Assembly (NCBI RefSeq): GCF_024623785.1 | Contig: NZ_JANKBZ010000014.1 | Coordinates: 205,684-269,683 of the forward strand | Source of the DNA: Archangium lipolyticum | GTDB lineage: Bacteria; Myxococcota; Myxococcia; Myxococcales; Myxococcaceae | Direction: 5' to 3' | DNA length: 64,000 nucleotides | In this document: piece after piece, positions 1 to 9,114 of the stretch | Layout of the letters: every line of letters begins with the position of its first letter | Position numbering within the stretch: position 1 is the first letter of the stretch | Made by a program: the position numbers and the translations under genes | Notes under the pieces: model-generated | Seen by the model: the letters and a program-made list of their open reading frames with translations, nothing else | What the model was told of the DNA's origin: nothing | The model's database searches: none

Positions 1-1
1 G

Positions 2-154
2 CAGTTGGAGCAGCTCGCCGAGAACTACCGGACGGCTCCCGAGCGGGCCTCCCGGGGGATGATGGGCGCGCTGACGGGCACGCTCCAGACCGTCCAGGAG
101 TCCTCCCGGCGGCGCGAGGAGACGGTCCGCGCCCTCATCGAATGGATCAGCTAG
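2..154 (+). CDS. C-terminal end of an unidentified protein (partial)
   Basis: Only the last 50 codons are present, open from the first base of the window and ending at TAG. The residues are rich in Glu, Arg and Ala and end in ALIEWIS. No domain can be recognised from this tail. Its stop lies one base from the end of the convergent transporter gene. The reading frame and codon use fit the rest of the window, so it is probably a real gene end; the function is unknown. Confidence 0.6.
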   Translation, partial: QLEQLAENYRTAPERASRGMMGALTGTLQTVQESSRRREETVRALIEWIS

Positions 155-155
155 G

Positions 156-1133
156 TCACGTCTGCACCGCGGTGGGCTCCAGCTCGGAGTCCACGCTGAT
201 GCGGCTGTAGAGCACCATGCCCACCACGATGAGCGCGGCCCCCACCAGGCTGAACGGTGAGGGCCACGCCTCGCCCAGGAAGAGCACGCCCAGCACCAGC
301 GCGAAGAGCAGCTCGGTGGACTGCGTGGCCTCGACGGCGGCCAGACCCACCGGGTTGTTCGCGGTCATGTGGGTGGCACGGAAGAACAGCGTGGTGGCGA
401 TCACCCCGGAGGACACCGCCACGCCCGCGGACTGCAGCACCTGCATCGGCGAGGGCCACCCCGCCCGGACGTAGCCGTAGGACGCCACGCACAACCACAC
501 GGGCAGACTGCCCACCGTCATGCCCAGCACGCGCTGGCTGGCATCCAGCGAGACGCCCTCACGCTCCAGGTGCAGCATCAGCTTGCGGTTGCCCAGCGGG
601 TAGGCGAAGGCGGAGAGCACCACGAAGACCAGGGCCAGCCAGGCACTGGCCGGCATGGCCAGGTGGAAGTGCCCCAGTTGCAGGACCAGCACGCCCGCGA
701 GGATCAACCCGCCCACCGCCACGGCCTTCTGCGGTATCCGCCGCCGGGAGTCCGTGTAGATGAACGGGGAGAGCAGCGGGCCGGCGAGCACCGTCAGCTG
801 GAAGGAGCCGGCGATCAGCCACGAGGGCCCGTAGTCCGCCGACAGCGCCAGGAACGAATAGAAGACACCGAAGCCCACGCCGCCCCAGAGCAACCACTCC
901 CGCGGGTGCCGCCGCAGCTCGGCCCACAACGACGGCCAGCCTCCGCGCAGGCCCACCAACACCGACAGGAGGGGCAGCATGATGAGGTAGCGCAGCGCCG
1001 CGCTCCACGCCCAGTGCCCCCCCGCCGCCGCCATGCTGCGGTTGAGCACATAGGTCATGGTGAAGAACAGCGCCGAGCCCAGGCCGATCAGGAGCGCGGG
1101 CAGCGCGGAAGAGGACTTTCTCATGGGGTGCAC
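156..1133 (-). CDS. EamA/DMT-superfamily efflux transporter
   Basis: A 325-residue, almost wholly hydrophobic protein with about ten predicted membrane helices in two halves, as in the drug/metabolite transporter superfamily. It most resembles the putative multidrug-resistance efflux (EmrE-like) branch; the stretch ATQSTELLFALVLG in the ninth helix is typical. It should sit in the inner membrane and export small molecules; the substrate cannot be read from sequence. The start could be the first Met or the one three codons in (1124); neither has a strong Shine-Dalgarno site. It stands alone, convergent with the partial gene at the window start and divergent from a small membrane protein. Confidence 0.85.
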   Translation of the reverse strand: MHPMRKSSSALPALLIGLGSALFFTMTYVLNRSMAAAGGHWAWSAALRYLIMLPLLSVLVGLRGGWPSLWAELRRHPREWLLWGGVGFGVFYSFLALSADYGPSWLIAGSFQLTVLAGPLLSPFIYTDSRRRIPQKAVAVGGLILAGVLVLQLGHFHLAMPASAWLALVFVVLSAFAYPLGNRKLMLHLEREGVSLDASQRVLGMTVGSLPVWLCVASYGYVRAGWPSPMQVLQSAGVAVSSGVIATTLFFRATHMTANNPVGLAAVEATQSTELLFALVLGVLFLGEAWPSPFSLVGAALIVVGMVLYSRISVDSELEPTAVQT

Positions 1134-1188
1134 GTGCGTGGTGTGAACCGCTGGTTATCATGGTTCGCACCGTTCCAAGGAAACGCTC

Positions 1189-1404
1189 GTGAGCTCCCTT
1201 CTCCTCCGCCTGGTCTGTGGTGTTCTCTTCGCCGCGATGGCACTCGGCGCCGTGGTCCATCCGCCCGAAAACCTCACCCAGGGACTGGGGATGCTCATGC
1301 CCGCGGCCATGCTGCTCAACTATGCCATCCGGGGCCCGCGCCGCTCCCTGGTGCCGAAGCGGCCAGCCCCGGCGCCCTCGGCCTCGGAGCCCACCCGGTC
1401 CTGA
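1189..1404 (+). CDS. Small two-helix membrane protein, unknown function
   Basis: A 71-residue protein starting at GTG, with AAGG eight bases upstream. It has two hydrophobic segments (about residues 4-22 and 33-47) and a Pro/Arg-rich tail, so it is probably a small inner-membrane protein. It is divergent from the DMT transporter, with 55 bases between the two starts, which could hold a shared promoter. No family is recognised. The coding start and Shine-Dalgarno site make it likely to be real. Confidence 0.55.
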   Translation: MSSLLLRLVCGVLFAAMALGAVVHPPENLTQGLGMLMPAAMLLNYAIRGPRRSLVPKRPAPAPSASEPTRS

Positions 1405-1414
1405 CCCCCGGGCA

Positions 1415-2200
1415 TCAAGGCTCGCGCGGTGGCACGATCGGCCGAGGCAGGAAGTCCTCCGGGTGCTCCACCGTGAGCGCCTCCTCGACCGCGCGGAGCA
1501 CCCGGCCGTCCCGCACCATGAGGGGGTGGAGGATGACGGGAATGGTGCGCTCCCGCGCGCCATCCAGGCGGGAGGAGCTGGCCGGGATGATCATCAGGTC
1601 GAGCGGCGTCCACAGCGAGAAGACCTGGACGTCACCAAAGGGGGATGGCTCGGCGGAGAGCCCGCGCAGCAGCTCGCTCCCCGGCCGCATGTCCCGCGCC
1701 CCCGGGTTGTAGCGCAACCAGCCCATGAGCGTTCCGGCATGAGGCCCGGAGATGGACACGAAGCGACGCACGTGCGCCCGGCCCTCCAGCCGCTGCAGGT
1801 AGTAGCGACTGACGAGCGCCCCCATGCTGAAGCCGACCACGTCGAGCCGCGCACTGCCCGTCCGCGCGCGCAGCTCCGCGGCGGCCTCGGCCACCTGCCC
1901 GGCCAGCACCGCGATGGGCGCATCTCCGTTGTTGGGCTTCAGCTCGATGACCCGCACTTCCTGGAAACCGGCCCGCGCCAACCACGCCGCGAGCGGTGCC
2001 AGGGTTCGTGCATCGTCATCGATGCCATGCACCAGCAACACCGGCAGCCGCTCGGGAGCCGGCATCGAAGCGGAGGCAGAGGACTCGAGGGAGGCGGAGA
2101 CACGCGCGGTGGCTGTCGTCATGGCGAGGGCTCCGCACGAGCATGTCGCCAGCGCCAGCAGGATCGCAACCAGCCTGGGTGCGACGGCAGGCGCGGGCAT
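1415..2200 (-). CDS. Secreted lipase/esterase of the alpha/beta-hydrolase fold
   Basis: A 261-residue protein with an N-terminal hydrophobic export signal ending near Cys20/Cys22 (possible lipoprotein). It then has VLLVHGIDDD (oxyanion strand, about 54-63) and the nucleophile elbow GFSMG with Ser125. The acid and the histidine (near residue 237, VILHPLM) would complete the triad. The layout resembles triacylglycerol lipases and PGAP1-like esterases. It follows the SGNH hydrolase gene on the same strand with a three-base gap, so the two are probably co-transcribed and both act on esters outside the cytoplasm. The substrate is unknown. Confidence 0.75.
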   Translation of the reverse strand: MPAPAVAPRLVAILLALATCSCGALAMTTATARVSASLESSASASMPAPERLPVLLVHGIDDDARTLAPLAAWLARAGFQEVRVIELKPNNGDAPIAVLAGQVAEAAAELRARTGSARLDVVGFSMGALVSRYYLQRLEGRAHVRRFVSISGPHAGTLMGWLRYNPGARDMRPGSELLRGLSAEPSPFGDVQVFSLWTPLDLMIIPASSSRLDGARERTIPVILHPLMVRDGRVLRAVEEALTVEHPEDFLPRPIVPPREP

Positions 2201-2203
2201 GGC

Positions 2204-3067
2204 TCACGGGCCGCAGAAGGCCATGGGCGTCATCGGGACCTCCGACGCGGCATCGGACTCGCGGCAGACCGCTGGCTTCTGACCGCCGGCCGCCGCGGGC
2301 GGAGGCGTGACGGTGCCGGGTTCCACTCCGGCGGACCCGAGCAGCTCGAGCACCGCGGGACGAACCTTGCTCGCGAAGTACCGGCCGCCCGCCACCGTGA
2401 AGTGGACGCCATCGTCCATCTTCAGCCGCATCGGCTTGCGAAAGCCCTCGACCTGGGCCTCGCGCAAAAGACCCCCCTTGGCGTCGGTGAAGAAGAGCTT
2501 CGTGTCGAGGTGGACGGCGTCCTCGCGCGAGGACACTGCCTCGTGCAGGACGCGGCGGATCACCTCCAGCTTGCGCTCGAAGTTCTTCAGCCCGGTGACG
2601 GGCAGCGCCACCCAGAGGATCTTCCGGCCGGGCGCGGCGAGGATGTCCAGGAACGCCCCGACACGCTGGCGGTACGCGGACTCCCACGCGGGCTTGCCCC
2701 AGTGGACCCGCCCCTTGCCCTTGTCGTCCGTGAGATCCTGCCCGTCGTTCCCGCCCATGATGACGACGACCACGTCGGGCTCGTGTCGCTCGATCTCCTC
2801 GCGCCCGACCTTCATCCAGTCGAAGAAGTCGGGACGGGCGAGCCCCGTGGAGGACTTCGCCCGGCGCACGGCGCGGATCCCCGGCTGCGCGTTGAGCGAG
2901 CTCTCCAGGTATTCACCAAAGCTGGTGACGATCAGGCTGTCGCCGAGCAGCAGCACGGTCCGCGTGGACGCGGGCTTCTCGGTGGGGGGAGGCGACTCGA
3001 CGGCGTGCACCACTCCCGAGAACAGGACGGTGAGGCACACGAGCGCACGGGCGAGGTGATTCTCCAT
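2204..3067 (-). CDS. Secreted SGNH/GDSL hydrolase (DUF459-like)
   Basis: 287 residues with a signal peptide (about 1-22). It carries the SGNH blocks in order: GDSL with nucleophile Ser44, the Asn block GGND near 106-109, and a C-terminal DGVHFT block near 226-232 supplying Asp and His. The spacing matches the DUF459 branch of SGNH esterases/acyltransferases, often linked to cell-envelope polysaccharides or peptidoglycan. It is the first gene of a two-gene unit with the lipase that starts three bases after its stop. The protein should be periplasmic or secreted. Confidence 0.8.
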   Translation of the reverse strand: MENHLARALVCLTVLFSGVVHAVESPPPTEKPASTRTVLLLGDSLIVTSFGEYLESSLNAQPGIRAVRRAKSSTGLARPDFFDWMKVGREEIERHEPDVVVVIMGGNDGQDLTDDKGKGRVHWGKPAWESAYRQRVGAFLDILAAPGRKILWVALPVTGLKNFERKLEVIRRVLHEAVSSREDAVHLDTKLFFTDAKGGLLREAQVEGFRKPMRLKMDDGVHFTVAGGRYFASKVRPAVLELLGSAGVEPGTVTPPPAAAGGQKPAVCRESDAASEVPMTPMAFCGP

Positions 3068-3174
3068 CTCGCGCCCAAGCTACCGCGCCCGCGCGCGACT
3101 GAGAACAAATCCGCCTCGCCGCCCACCAGGCGGAGGGAGGAGCGAGCGCCCCGCTCCTGGCCAGGGGTGGACGG

Positions 3175-3963
3175 TCAGGCTCCCTCGGGAGGGGCGGCAT
3201 CGACGAAGAAGAGCATCCGTGTCACGAACCGGAAACCCACCCGCTCGTAGATGCGGCCAGCCTCCTCGGTGATGGTGCTCAGGAAGAGCACCTCCACTCC
3301 TCGATCGAAGGCCTCGCGAGCCACCCGGGACGTCAGCGCGGTGCCGAGTCCCCGCTTGCGGAAGCTCTCCAGCGTCGCCACTCCGCCGAGCTCGGCGATG
3401 CCCTCGGACGGTGGGGTGAACATGCCCACCACGGCCGGCTGCCCCTCCACGCGCCCCAGCACCGCACCGCCGGACTTCATCTCCTCCAACATCCTGGAGA
3501 TCTCCTCCTCGGGGGCCTCGTAGGGCTCGTCCGGGACGAAACCCCGCCGCGCGGTGGTGCAGTACGCGCGCACCTCCTCGCGAGAAGACCCGGGCGTGAG
3601 GACCGACAACGAGAACCCCTCCGGCACGGGAACCGGGGTGAAGCTCTCGCGCGTGCAGACCATCACCCGGGCCTCGGCCTCCAGCCGGAAGCCCGAGGCG
3701 AGCAGCGTGTCCGCCAGGGCCGGAGCCAGCTCGGAGACATACTCGAAGCGGGGCACCCGCTTGCGCTCCTGGAACACCGCCCGGAGCCGCCGCAAGGGCT
3801 CCCGCACATCACCCGTGATGGGCCCATCCGGGATGGCGTAGTTGAAATAGATGAGCCCGTCGGAGGGATGGATGAACGCCGTGAAGGGCGGGACCGAGAT
3901 GGCCTCGTACCGCTGCGCGGCCGCGTGACGCATATAGGACTGCAGACGTTCGATCAGGCTCAT
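3175..3963 (-). CDS. GNAT-family N-acetyltransferase
   Basis: 262 residues. The C-terminal half holds the acetyl-CoA-binding motif A, RKRGLGTAL at 202-210, followed by the strand LFLST and the IYERVGFRF motif B typical of GNAT enzymes. The N-terminal about 120 residues resemble a degenerate first GNAT domain. The acceptor (amine on a small molecule, peptide or protein) cannot be predicted. It is a single cytoplasmic gene, probably not in an operon with the SGNH hydrolase 107 bases downstream. Confidence 0.85.
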   Translation of the reverse strand: MSLIERLQSYMRHAAAQRYEAISVPPFTAFIHPSDGLIYFNYAIPDGPITGDVREPLRRLRAVFQERKRVPRFEYVSELAPALADTLLASGFRLEAEARVMVCTRESFTPVPVPEGFSLSVLTPGSSREEVRAYCTTARRGFVPDEPYEAPEEEISRMLEEMKSGGAVLGRVEGQPAVVGMFTPPSEGIAELGGVATLESFRKRGLGTALTSRVAREAFDRGVEVLFLSTITEEAGRIYERVGFRFVTRMLFFVDAAPPEGA

Positions 3964-4059
3964 CCCCTGACTCTGGCGAACAGGCGGCTCACGGATCCAG
4001 CTCTTTCCGCGAGCACAACCTGACGGTGCCCTTGTTCAGGGTTTCGCCAACCTACCCTC

Positions 4060-5079
4060 TCAGTAGATCAGGCCGGTCTTGACGGAGCACTCCTTGCACT
4101 CATTGCACGCTTCCGGCTGCCATACACCCAATCCCCCCGTCACCGGCAATCGGCAGACGAGCAATCCCTCCGCCACATCGGATTTGTCCGGGTTGCACTG
4201 GCGACGGTCCTTCTGCGAGGGAAGGCAGGGGTCGCCCTTCCGGGCCGCCATGCAATTGATGGCCGAGCCAGCGACGGAGCAGGCATTGCATACCATCGTC
4301 GCCCAGAGCCGCTCCCTGCACACGAGCATCTGGTTGAGGTGGATGGGGTCACACTGGGCTTTTCCCTCGGAGGCGCATGCGTCACCAGCCCGGGCCGGGC
4401 CGCACTCGACCGAGCCATTTCTCACCGCACAGGAGTTGCACACCTGGGCCATCCACTTCCCGCTGTTGCACACCAGCTTGCGGTCACTGTCGGCGGTGTC
4501 ACACTGCGCCCGGGCCCCGGAACTACACGGGTCACCCGCGCGAGGTGCGCCACACGCCACGGTCTCGGCTCCCGTGGGGGTGCAGGCGCTGCACGGTTTC
4601 GTCGTCCAGAAGCCGCTGCGACACACCATCATCCTGTCGCCCGCGGGCACCATGCACTGCTCCCGGCCCTCGGCGGTGCACGGATCGCCCACCCGGGCGC
4701 TCTCGCATGTCAGCGCGCCATTGGCCTCCGCCGAACAGGTGTTGCAGACCTGTTCGGTCCAGACACTGTTCCTGCACACGAGCGCCTTGTCGGGTTGTGA
4801 TGCATCACACTGCCCCTGTCCTTCCAGGAGGCGCGGGCAGGCATCTCCGGCCCGCGCCCGCGTGAGATCACAACTGGCCGTGTCTTCCTGCTCGGTGCAT
4901 CCACTCGGGCCCGAACAGGAATAGGTCCGATAGGTCCCCCCCTCACAGAAGACAGCCTCTGTCGCGCTGATGCAGCGCGCCCTGTTCTCCTTGCCACAAG
5001 GGTCACCCGGGATCGGTGTGAAACAGGATGCCGATGCCAGGATGAGACCCAAGGCGGCGATCGCCCTTGGCTTCCACAT
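4060..5079 (-). CDS. Lipoprotein with six cysteine-rich tandem repeats
   Basis: A 339-residue exported protein. I chose the ATG at 5079 because GGAG lies six bases upstream and the protein then begins directly with a lipoprotein-like signal ending SASC; a longer GTG start at 5103 is possible. The mature part is six repeats of about 45-50 residues, each with the pattern GDPC, then Cys, LVC(R/N), a W, and VCNxC. Each repeat has about six cysteines, which suggests small disulfide-knotted modules on the cell surface. No known family is recognised. Repeats 2-5 are the most alike, which points to recent duplication; the last is longer. Function unknown. Confidence 0.7.
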   Translation of the reverse strand: MWKPRAIAALGLILASASCFTPIPGDPCGKENRARCISATEAVFCEGGTYRTYSCSGPSGCTEQEDTASCDLTRARAGDACPRLLEGQGQCDASQPDKALVCRNSVWTEQVCNTCSAEANGALTCESARVGDPCTAEGREQCMVPAGDRMMVCRSGFWTTKPCSACTPTGAETVACGAPRAGDPCSSGARAQCDTADSDRKLVCNSGKWMAQVCNSCAVRNGSVECGPARAGDACASEGKAQCDPIHLNQMLVCRERLWATMVCNACSVAGSAINCMAARKGDPCLPSQKDRRQCNPDKSDVAEGLLVCRLPVTGGLGVWQPEACNECKECSVKTGLIY

Positions 5080-5146
5080 GATGTGCTCCCCCTCCCCAAC
5101 CACCTACCCACCATCCCAGCGTGAAGATATGGAGCGCGAGAGCGTT

Positions 5147-5167
5147 GAAAGCCCCGTCTTTCGGGGC
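5147..5167 (-). terminator. Probable intrinsic terminator of the methyltransferase gene
   Basis: Read on the minus strand it is a perfect six-base stem (GCCCCG/CGGGGC) with a five-base loop followed by TTTC. It lies 45 bases past the methyltransferase stop and before the next minus-strand gene. The T run is short, so it is only moderately convincing. Confidence 0.5.
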
Positions 5168-5211
5168 GATGCAGCCCTTCACTGGAGCACGCCTTCCAGG
5201 CGCGCCAGGTC

Positions 5212-6003
5212 TCAGCCCATGCCGGGTTTCACCGCCCGGGTGGCGCAGGTTCCCGCCAGATACTCGGACAGCCTGTCACCCTCACCCATCGTGTCCTCGT
5301 AGAAGCCGGCGAGCAGGAAGCCGGCCTCGAGCTGCCCGCCGATCTGATCCTCCAGCGAGTGCGCGACACTCAGGGGCTCGCCCACGTCGGTATAACGACG
5401 GCGCTCCGCGTCGGTGAGGCTGGTCAGGTCCGAGTACGGCATCCAGTACTTGAGCTGCATCACCCCCTGCTTCTCCAGGTCCGGGTCGAACAGGTAGATG
5501 ACCGGGTTGCAGAAGCCCGAGAGCAGTACCCCGCCGGGCCGCAGCACCCGGAAGGCCTCGCGCCACACGGGCCGCACGTCATCCACGAAGCCGTTGGAGC
5601 AGGGGTGGAAGATCAGATCGAAGCTCGCGTCCGGGAAGACCGACAGGTCACGCATGTCTCCCTGCACCGTGCGGATCGACAGGCCCTCGCGCTCGGCCAC
5701 CTTGCGGTCCTGCCCCAACTGCGAGGGAGAGTTGTCGATGACCGTGACACGCGCCCCAGCCGCGGCGAGCACCGGCACCTGCTGCCCTCCAGCGCTCGCC
5801 AGACCCAGCACGTCCTTGCCGGCCAGCTCCCCGAACCAGGCGCGCGGCACCGGCTTCGTCGGGGTGAGCACCACGCTCCACTCGCCCCGCCTCGCCGCGG
5901 CGATGACTTCCGGCCCCACCGGCACCGTCCACCGGTCACCCTTGGCCACCTGACGGTTCCAGGCCTCGCGGTTGTACTCCCTCAGGTCGAAATCGCGATT
6001 CAT
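5212..6003 (-). CDS. SAM-dependent class I methyltransferase
   Basis: 263 residues starting at ATG with a GAGGG-rich Shine-Dalgarno site. The Rossmann-type motif I is degenerate but recognisable ([12 protein letters not shown], about 70-81), followed by VTVIDNS for motif II, GDMRDL for the acidic ribose contact region, and [10 protein letters not shown] plus [12 protein letters not shown] for motifs IV-VI of Methyltransf_11. It should transfer a methyl group from S-adenosylmethionine to a small molecule in the cytoplasm; the substrate is unknown. The frame stays open far upstream on the complementary strand of the next gene, which is only a high-GC artefact. Confidence 0.8.
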   Translation of the reverse strand: MNRDFDLREYNREAWNRQVAKGDRWTVPVGPEVIAAARRGEWSVVLTPTKPVPRAWFGELAGKDVLGLASAGGQQVPVLAAAGARVTVIDNSPSQLGQDRKVAEREGLSIRTVQGDMRDLSVFPDASFDLIFHPCSNGFVDDVRPVWREAFRVLRPGGVLLSGFCNPVIYLFDPDLEKQGVMQLKYWMPYSDLTSLTDAERRRYTDVGEPLSVAHSLEDQIGGQLEAGFLLAGFYEDTMGEGDRLSEYLAGTCATRAVKPGMG

Positions 6004-6123
6004 GCCACCCCTCCCTCGAATGTCGACTCCTCGTGACAGGAGCCACGCGATATCACGGTTCTCCGAGCGCGAGGCCCACCAGGCGGATAAGGAAGGCCTC
6101 GCATTCCGCTTCCCGGAGGATCC

Positions 6124-7125
6124 ATGCCCGTTCAACGTCTCCTGCTCGCCCTCTTCCTGGTGCTCTGTTCCACGTCCGCCTCCGCCCAGCCGACGAAGCC
6201 CCCCGAAGCGCTCGGCATCGCGCTCGAGGGCTACCCCTACCCCTACCCCGTCCGCTTCCTCCCGCTCACGCTCCAGGGGCAGGACGTGCGCATGGCCTAC
6301 ATGGACGTGCAGCCCACCGGGAAGGCCAATGGCCGCACCGTCCTGCTGCTTCATGGGAAGAACTTCTTCGGCGCCTACTGGAAGGACACCATCCGCGCCC
6401 TCAGCCAGGCCGGCTACCGCGTCGTCGTCCCCGATCAGGTGGGCTTCGGCAAGTCCTCCAAGCCGGCCCTCGACTACAGCTTCCACACGCTCGCCAACAA
6501 CACGAAGCAGGTGCTCGACACCCTCGGTGTCTCGAAGGTGATCGTGATCGGTCACTCCATGGGCGGCATGCTCGCCACCCGCTTCGCGCGCCTGTTCCCC
6601 GAGACCACCACCCACCTCGTCCTGGAGAATCCCATCGGCCTCGAGGACTACCGCTTCTTCGTCCCCTGGCGCTCCACCGAGGAGCTCTACCGCGACCAGC
6701 TCGGCGCCACCGAGGAGGGCATGCGCAAATACCAGAAGACGTACTACGTCACGTGGCGCCCCGAGTATGACGAGTACGTCCAGGTGCCCTTCCGCCAGAC
6801 GCTGAGTGGCGACTACCCGCGGCTCGCCTGGGTGTCCGCCGCCACCGAACAGATGATCTACCAGCAGCCCGTGGTCCACGAGTTCCCCCTCGTGAAGGTC
6901 CCCGTGCTGCTCGTCATAGGCCAGGCCGACCGCACCGTGGTCGGCCGCGGGCGCGTCCCCCCCGAGTTGCTCCCTCAGTTCGGGCAGTACCCCGAGCTCG
7001 GCAAGCGCGCCGCGAAGGCCTTCCCCAACGCCACCCTCGTGGAGCTTCCCAACGTCGGGCACATCCCCCACTTCGAAGCCCCCGAGAAGTGGCACCAGGC
7101 CCTGCTCGGCTTCCTCGCGAAGTGA
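6124..7125 (+). CDS. Secreted alpha/beta-fold hydrolase
   Basis: 333 residues with a clear signal peptide cleaved after SASA (residue 21). The alpha/beta-hydrolase core shows LLLHG (75-78), the nucleophile elbow GHSMGG with Ser145, an Asp in GQADRTV (about 267) and the catalytic His in NVGHIPHFE near the C-terminus. It is periplasmic or secreted. Related enzymes include haloalkane dehalogenase-like and lactone/ester hydrolases, and the substrate cannot be assigned. It is divergent from the methyltransferase gene. A REP-like palindrome begins 45 bases past the stop. Confidence 0.85.
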   Translation: MPVQRLLLALFLVLCSTSASAQPTKPPEALGIALEGYPYPYPVRFLPLTLQGQDVRMAYMDVQPTGKANGRTVLLLHGKNFFGAYWKDTIRALSQAGYRVVVPDQVGFGKSSKPALDYSFHTLANNTKQVLDTLGVSKVIVIGHSMGGMLATRFARLFPETTTHLVLENPIGLEDYRFFVPWRSTEELYRDQLGATEEGMRKYQKTYYVTWRPEYDEYVQVPFRQTLSGDYPRLAWVSAATEQMIYQQPVVHEFPLVKVPVLLVIGQADRTVVGRGRVPPELLPQFGQYPELGKRAAKAFPNATLVELPNVGHIPHFEAPEKWHQALLGFLAK

Positions 7126-7169
7126 GCACCGGGGCCGCGCCCGTGCACGGTGGGGAGCACGGGCGTGGG

Positions 7170-7210
7170 TACCCTCACCCCGACCCTCTCCCGGCGGGAG
7201 AGGGAGGGGT
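7170..7210. repeat. REP-like palindrome, copy A
   Basis: A TACCCTCACCCCGACCCT head followed by a CTCTCCC/GGGAGAG stem. It lies between convergent genes and overlaps the 3' end of the SUKH immunity gene, whose stop codon (7175-7177) is inside the repeat. It belongs to the dispersed family seen at six other places in this window. Confidence 0.85.
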
Positions 7211-7678
7211 GCCCCGACTGATATCTCCATCCATCTCGGTCTCTCGCGCGACCCGAGCGGCCAGCCACTCGATGAAGTTGGACGCCACTTGTACGGGTTC
7301 CTGCTGCGCTCCTGCTGCATGATCCCAGAACACGACAGGGGGCTCCCCCTCGACCCTCGAGTCAAGGCAGTAGAGGTTGCCTCCCCCGTCGTTCATGAGC
7401 GGGATGAGATGTGCGGAGAGCGAGGGACTCATGTCCGCCCGCTCACTCCGGGTCATCTCGGTAAGATTCAGGTACGGCGGCACATCCCCACCGAGCCCGA
7501 AGAGTTCGATAGATCCAACTCCTCCCCAACCAAAGCGCCGCAAGAAGAGTCGATAGCCACCTGCCAGGGTTACGCCGAGTTGAACGTTGGCGGCGTGGAT
7601 CTCCGTCTCGCACGCCCCCTGGCCTAGACTCTTCGATGGATTCCTCTCCAGCATCTCCGCGAGTTCGTCAAAGGTCAT
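7175..7678 (-). CDS. SMI1/KNR4 (SUKH) family immunity protein
   Basis: 167 residues of the SUKH fold: an N-terminal [17 protein letters not shown] segment with the family's conserved aromatic/Gly pattern, then a central ELFGLG and a NLYCLDS strand. SUKH proteins are the commonest immunity proteins in polymorphic toxin systems and bind the cognate nuclease. It overlaps the upstream HNH-toxin gene by four bases, the typical toxin-immunity coupling, so it should neutralise that toxin inside the cell. The last 12 residues (from [10 protein letters not shown]) and the stop are encoded by an inserted REP-like palindrome, so the original C-terminus was probably different. Confidence 0.85.
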   Translation of the reverse strand: MTFDELAEMLERNPSKSLGQGACETEIHAANVQLGVTLAGGYRLFLRRFGWGGVGSIELFGLGGDVPPYLNLTEMTRSERADMSPSLSAHLIPLMNDGGGNLYCLDSRVEGEPPVVFWDHAAGAQQEPVQVASNFIEWLAARVARETEMDGDISRGTPPSPAGRGSG

Positions 7679-9066
7679 GGAAGATTCGGATGGTTCAGCT
7701 TGTAGCTGAGCCCCAGACGGTGCTCAGTTCGCGTCAAAGGTACGAGGTTCTCGAAGGCATTGGATCCCCCCTCCGCGAGTGGCACCTTGTGATGCAGTTC
7801 CATCGGAAAACCGTCACTCCCAATGGGAGGCTTGCCTTGTTTCATCCTAGCGACGTTCTCGGGTGAGTACACACCAGGACGAGCCTCGGCCTCGTGCTTC
7901 CAGAACTTCGATTTTACAGCCTCGAACTCTTTACGAAGTTTCTCAAGCTCATCCCCTGATACGCGTTTTCCGCCACCGCCGCCCCCCGTGCCAGTCTGGT
8001 AGAGGATGATGGCCGCACCCGGTCCGCTGCCCAGCACCTCGGCTACGTTGCCCACTGGTACCACGACGCGCTCCACAGCCAGTGCACCCTCCGCCGACAG
8101 GGACAACACCGGCACGGTAGCCTCCGCCCCCATCAGCGCCCTTGTCAGCGTGCGCGTGGTGCTCCCGGCGGCGCCCCAGGTAACAATCAGACTGGTAGTC
8201 AGTCTGGAGAGGGCCTTCACCTGCTCGCCGCGCGTCATGTATCTGAATTGCTCAAGAAACTCAGGTGAGGAGGCAATGAGGGCCGCCATCCCCGCTGGCA
8301 GGTGTCGCAGCTCGACGAGGCTCTCCACCGGCCGCGTCAGCAACTGGCCCATGGCGTGGTACAGCTCGACATAGGCGTCTTCCGCCCCATCCAGCGTGCG
8401 GCTGATGGTGTCCGCATCGTCATACACCTCGGCCAGCACGGGCCCATCCATCATGGGCCGCAGTCGTGCGTCCGTATGCCGGAAAACCCACCCGTTGCCG
8501 GTATAGAAGCGGCCCAGCGCGAAAGGACCGGCCCGGAAGGCGTCATCCCTCCATTCCACTGGCCCCACCTTCTGCTGCGTACGTCCGTTGCGTGTCCAGG
8601 CGAGATAGCCGTCCGGCCGCAGCACGGCCACCGTGTTGAAGCGCTCCACACGGCGCAGCAACTCCTCGCGGGAGACTGCCTCTCCTTCCAGCACCTCGCG
8701 CAGAAGATGGCTCGCGGCCATGCGCGGCGGAAACGAGGCCAGTGTCACGGGCTTCCGCAGCAGTACGGCGAGCATCCGGGCCGCCGCTCGCGGCGTAAGG
8801 GGAGCGACTCTCGGGGGCAGCTCGTTGAAATCGTCCAGACCCGCCAGCGTCAGCAACTCCTCGAAAGAGTCCACCGTCACGGCGCCGCTGGTCACCGAGC
8901 GCACGGCTATTTCAGCCTGGCGCACCAGCGCCAGTTGCGTGCCAGGGTCGCGCTCGCTCCGGCTGTAACCCAGAAGCACACCATGACCGGGCAGTGAAGC
9001 CGTAGTGGCACAGCCGGTGGCCAACACAGCGACACACAGCAGCAGGAACAGGGGCATGGGCGTCAT
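7675..9066 (-). CDS. Lipoprotein toxin with C-terminal HNH nuclease (SitA-like)
   Basis: 463 residues. The signal peptide ends in a clear lipobox (LATGC, Cys19). Residues 20-360 are a long delivery region with hydrophobic stretches and a Gly-rich linker (GTGGGGGG). The final 48 residues form an HNH-type nuclease: GFPMELHHKVPL with the His pair at 425-426, an Asn-rich turn (NAFENLVPL) and a last His at 449. A lipoprotein body with a swapped nuclease tip, followed by an immunity gene, matches the SitA polymorphic toxins of myxobacteria, which are passed between cells by TraA/TraB outer-membrane exchange (family knowledge). Use of that delivery route here is inference. The gene at 9115-10227 lies upstream on the same strand. 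Confidence 0.8.
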   Translation of the reverse strand: MTPMPLFLLLCVAVLATGCATTASLPGHGVLLGYSRSERDPGTQLALVRQAEIAVRSVTSGAVTVDSFEELLTLAGLDDFNELPPRVAPLTPRAAARMLAVLLRKPVTLASFPPRMAASHLLREVLEGEAVSREELLRRVERFNTVAVLRPDGYLAWTRNGRTQQKVGPVEWRDDAFRAGPFALGRFYTGNGWVFRHTDARLRPMMDGPVLAEVYDDADTISRTLDGAEDAYVELYHAMGQLLTRPVESLVELRHLPAGMAALIASSPEFLEQFRYMTRGEQVKALSRLTTSLIVTWGAAGSTTRTLTRALMGAEATVPVLSLSAEGALAVERVVVPVGNVAEVLGSGPGAAIILYQTGTGGGGGGKRVSGDELEKLRKEFEAVKSKFWKHEAEARPGVYSPENVARMKQGKPPIGSDGFPMELHHKVPLAEGGSNAFENLVPLTRTEHRLGLSYKLNHPNLP

Positions 9067-9114
9067 GAGAACATCAACCCGGATACACCGACATCCGCCC
9101 GCCGGGCCGTCCGC

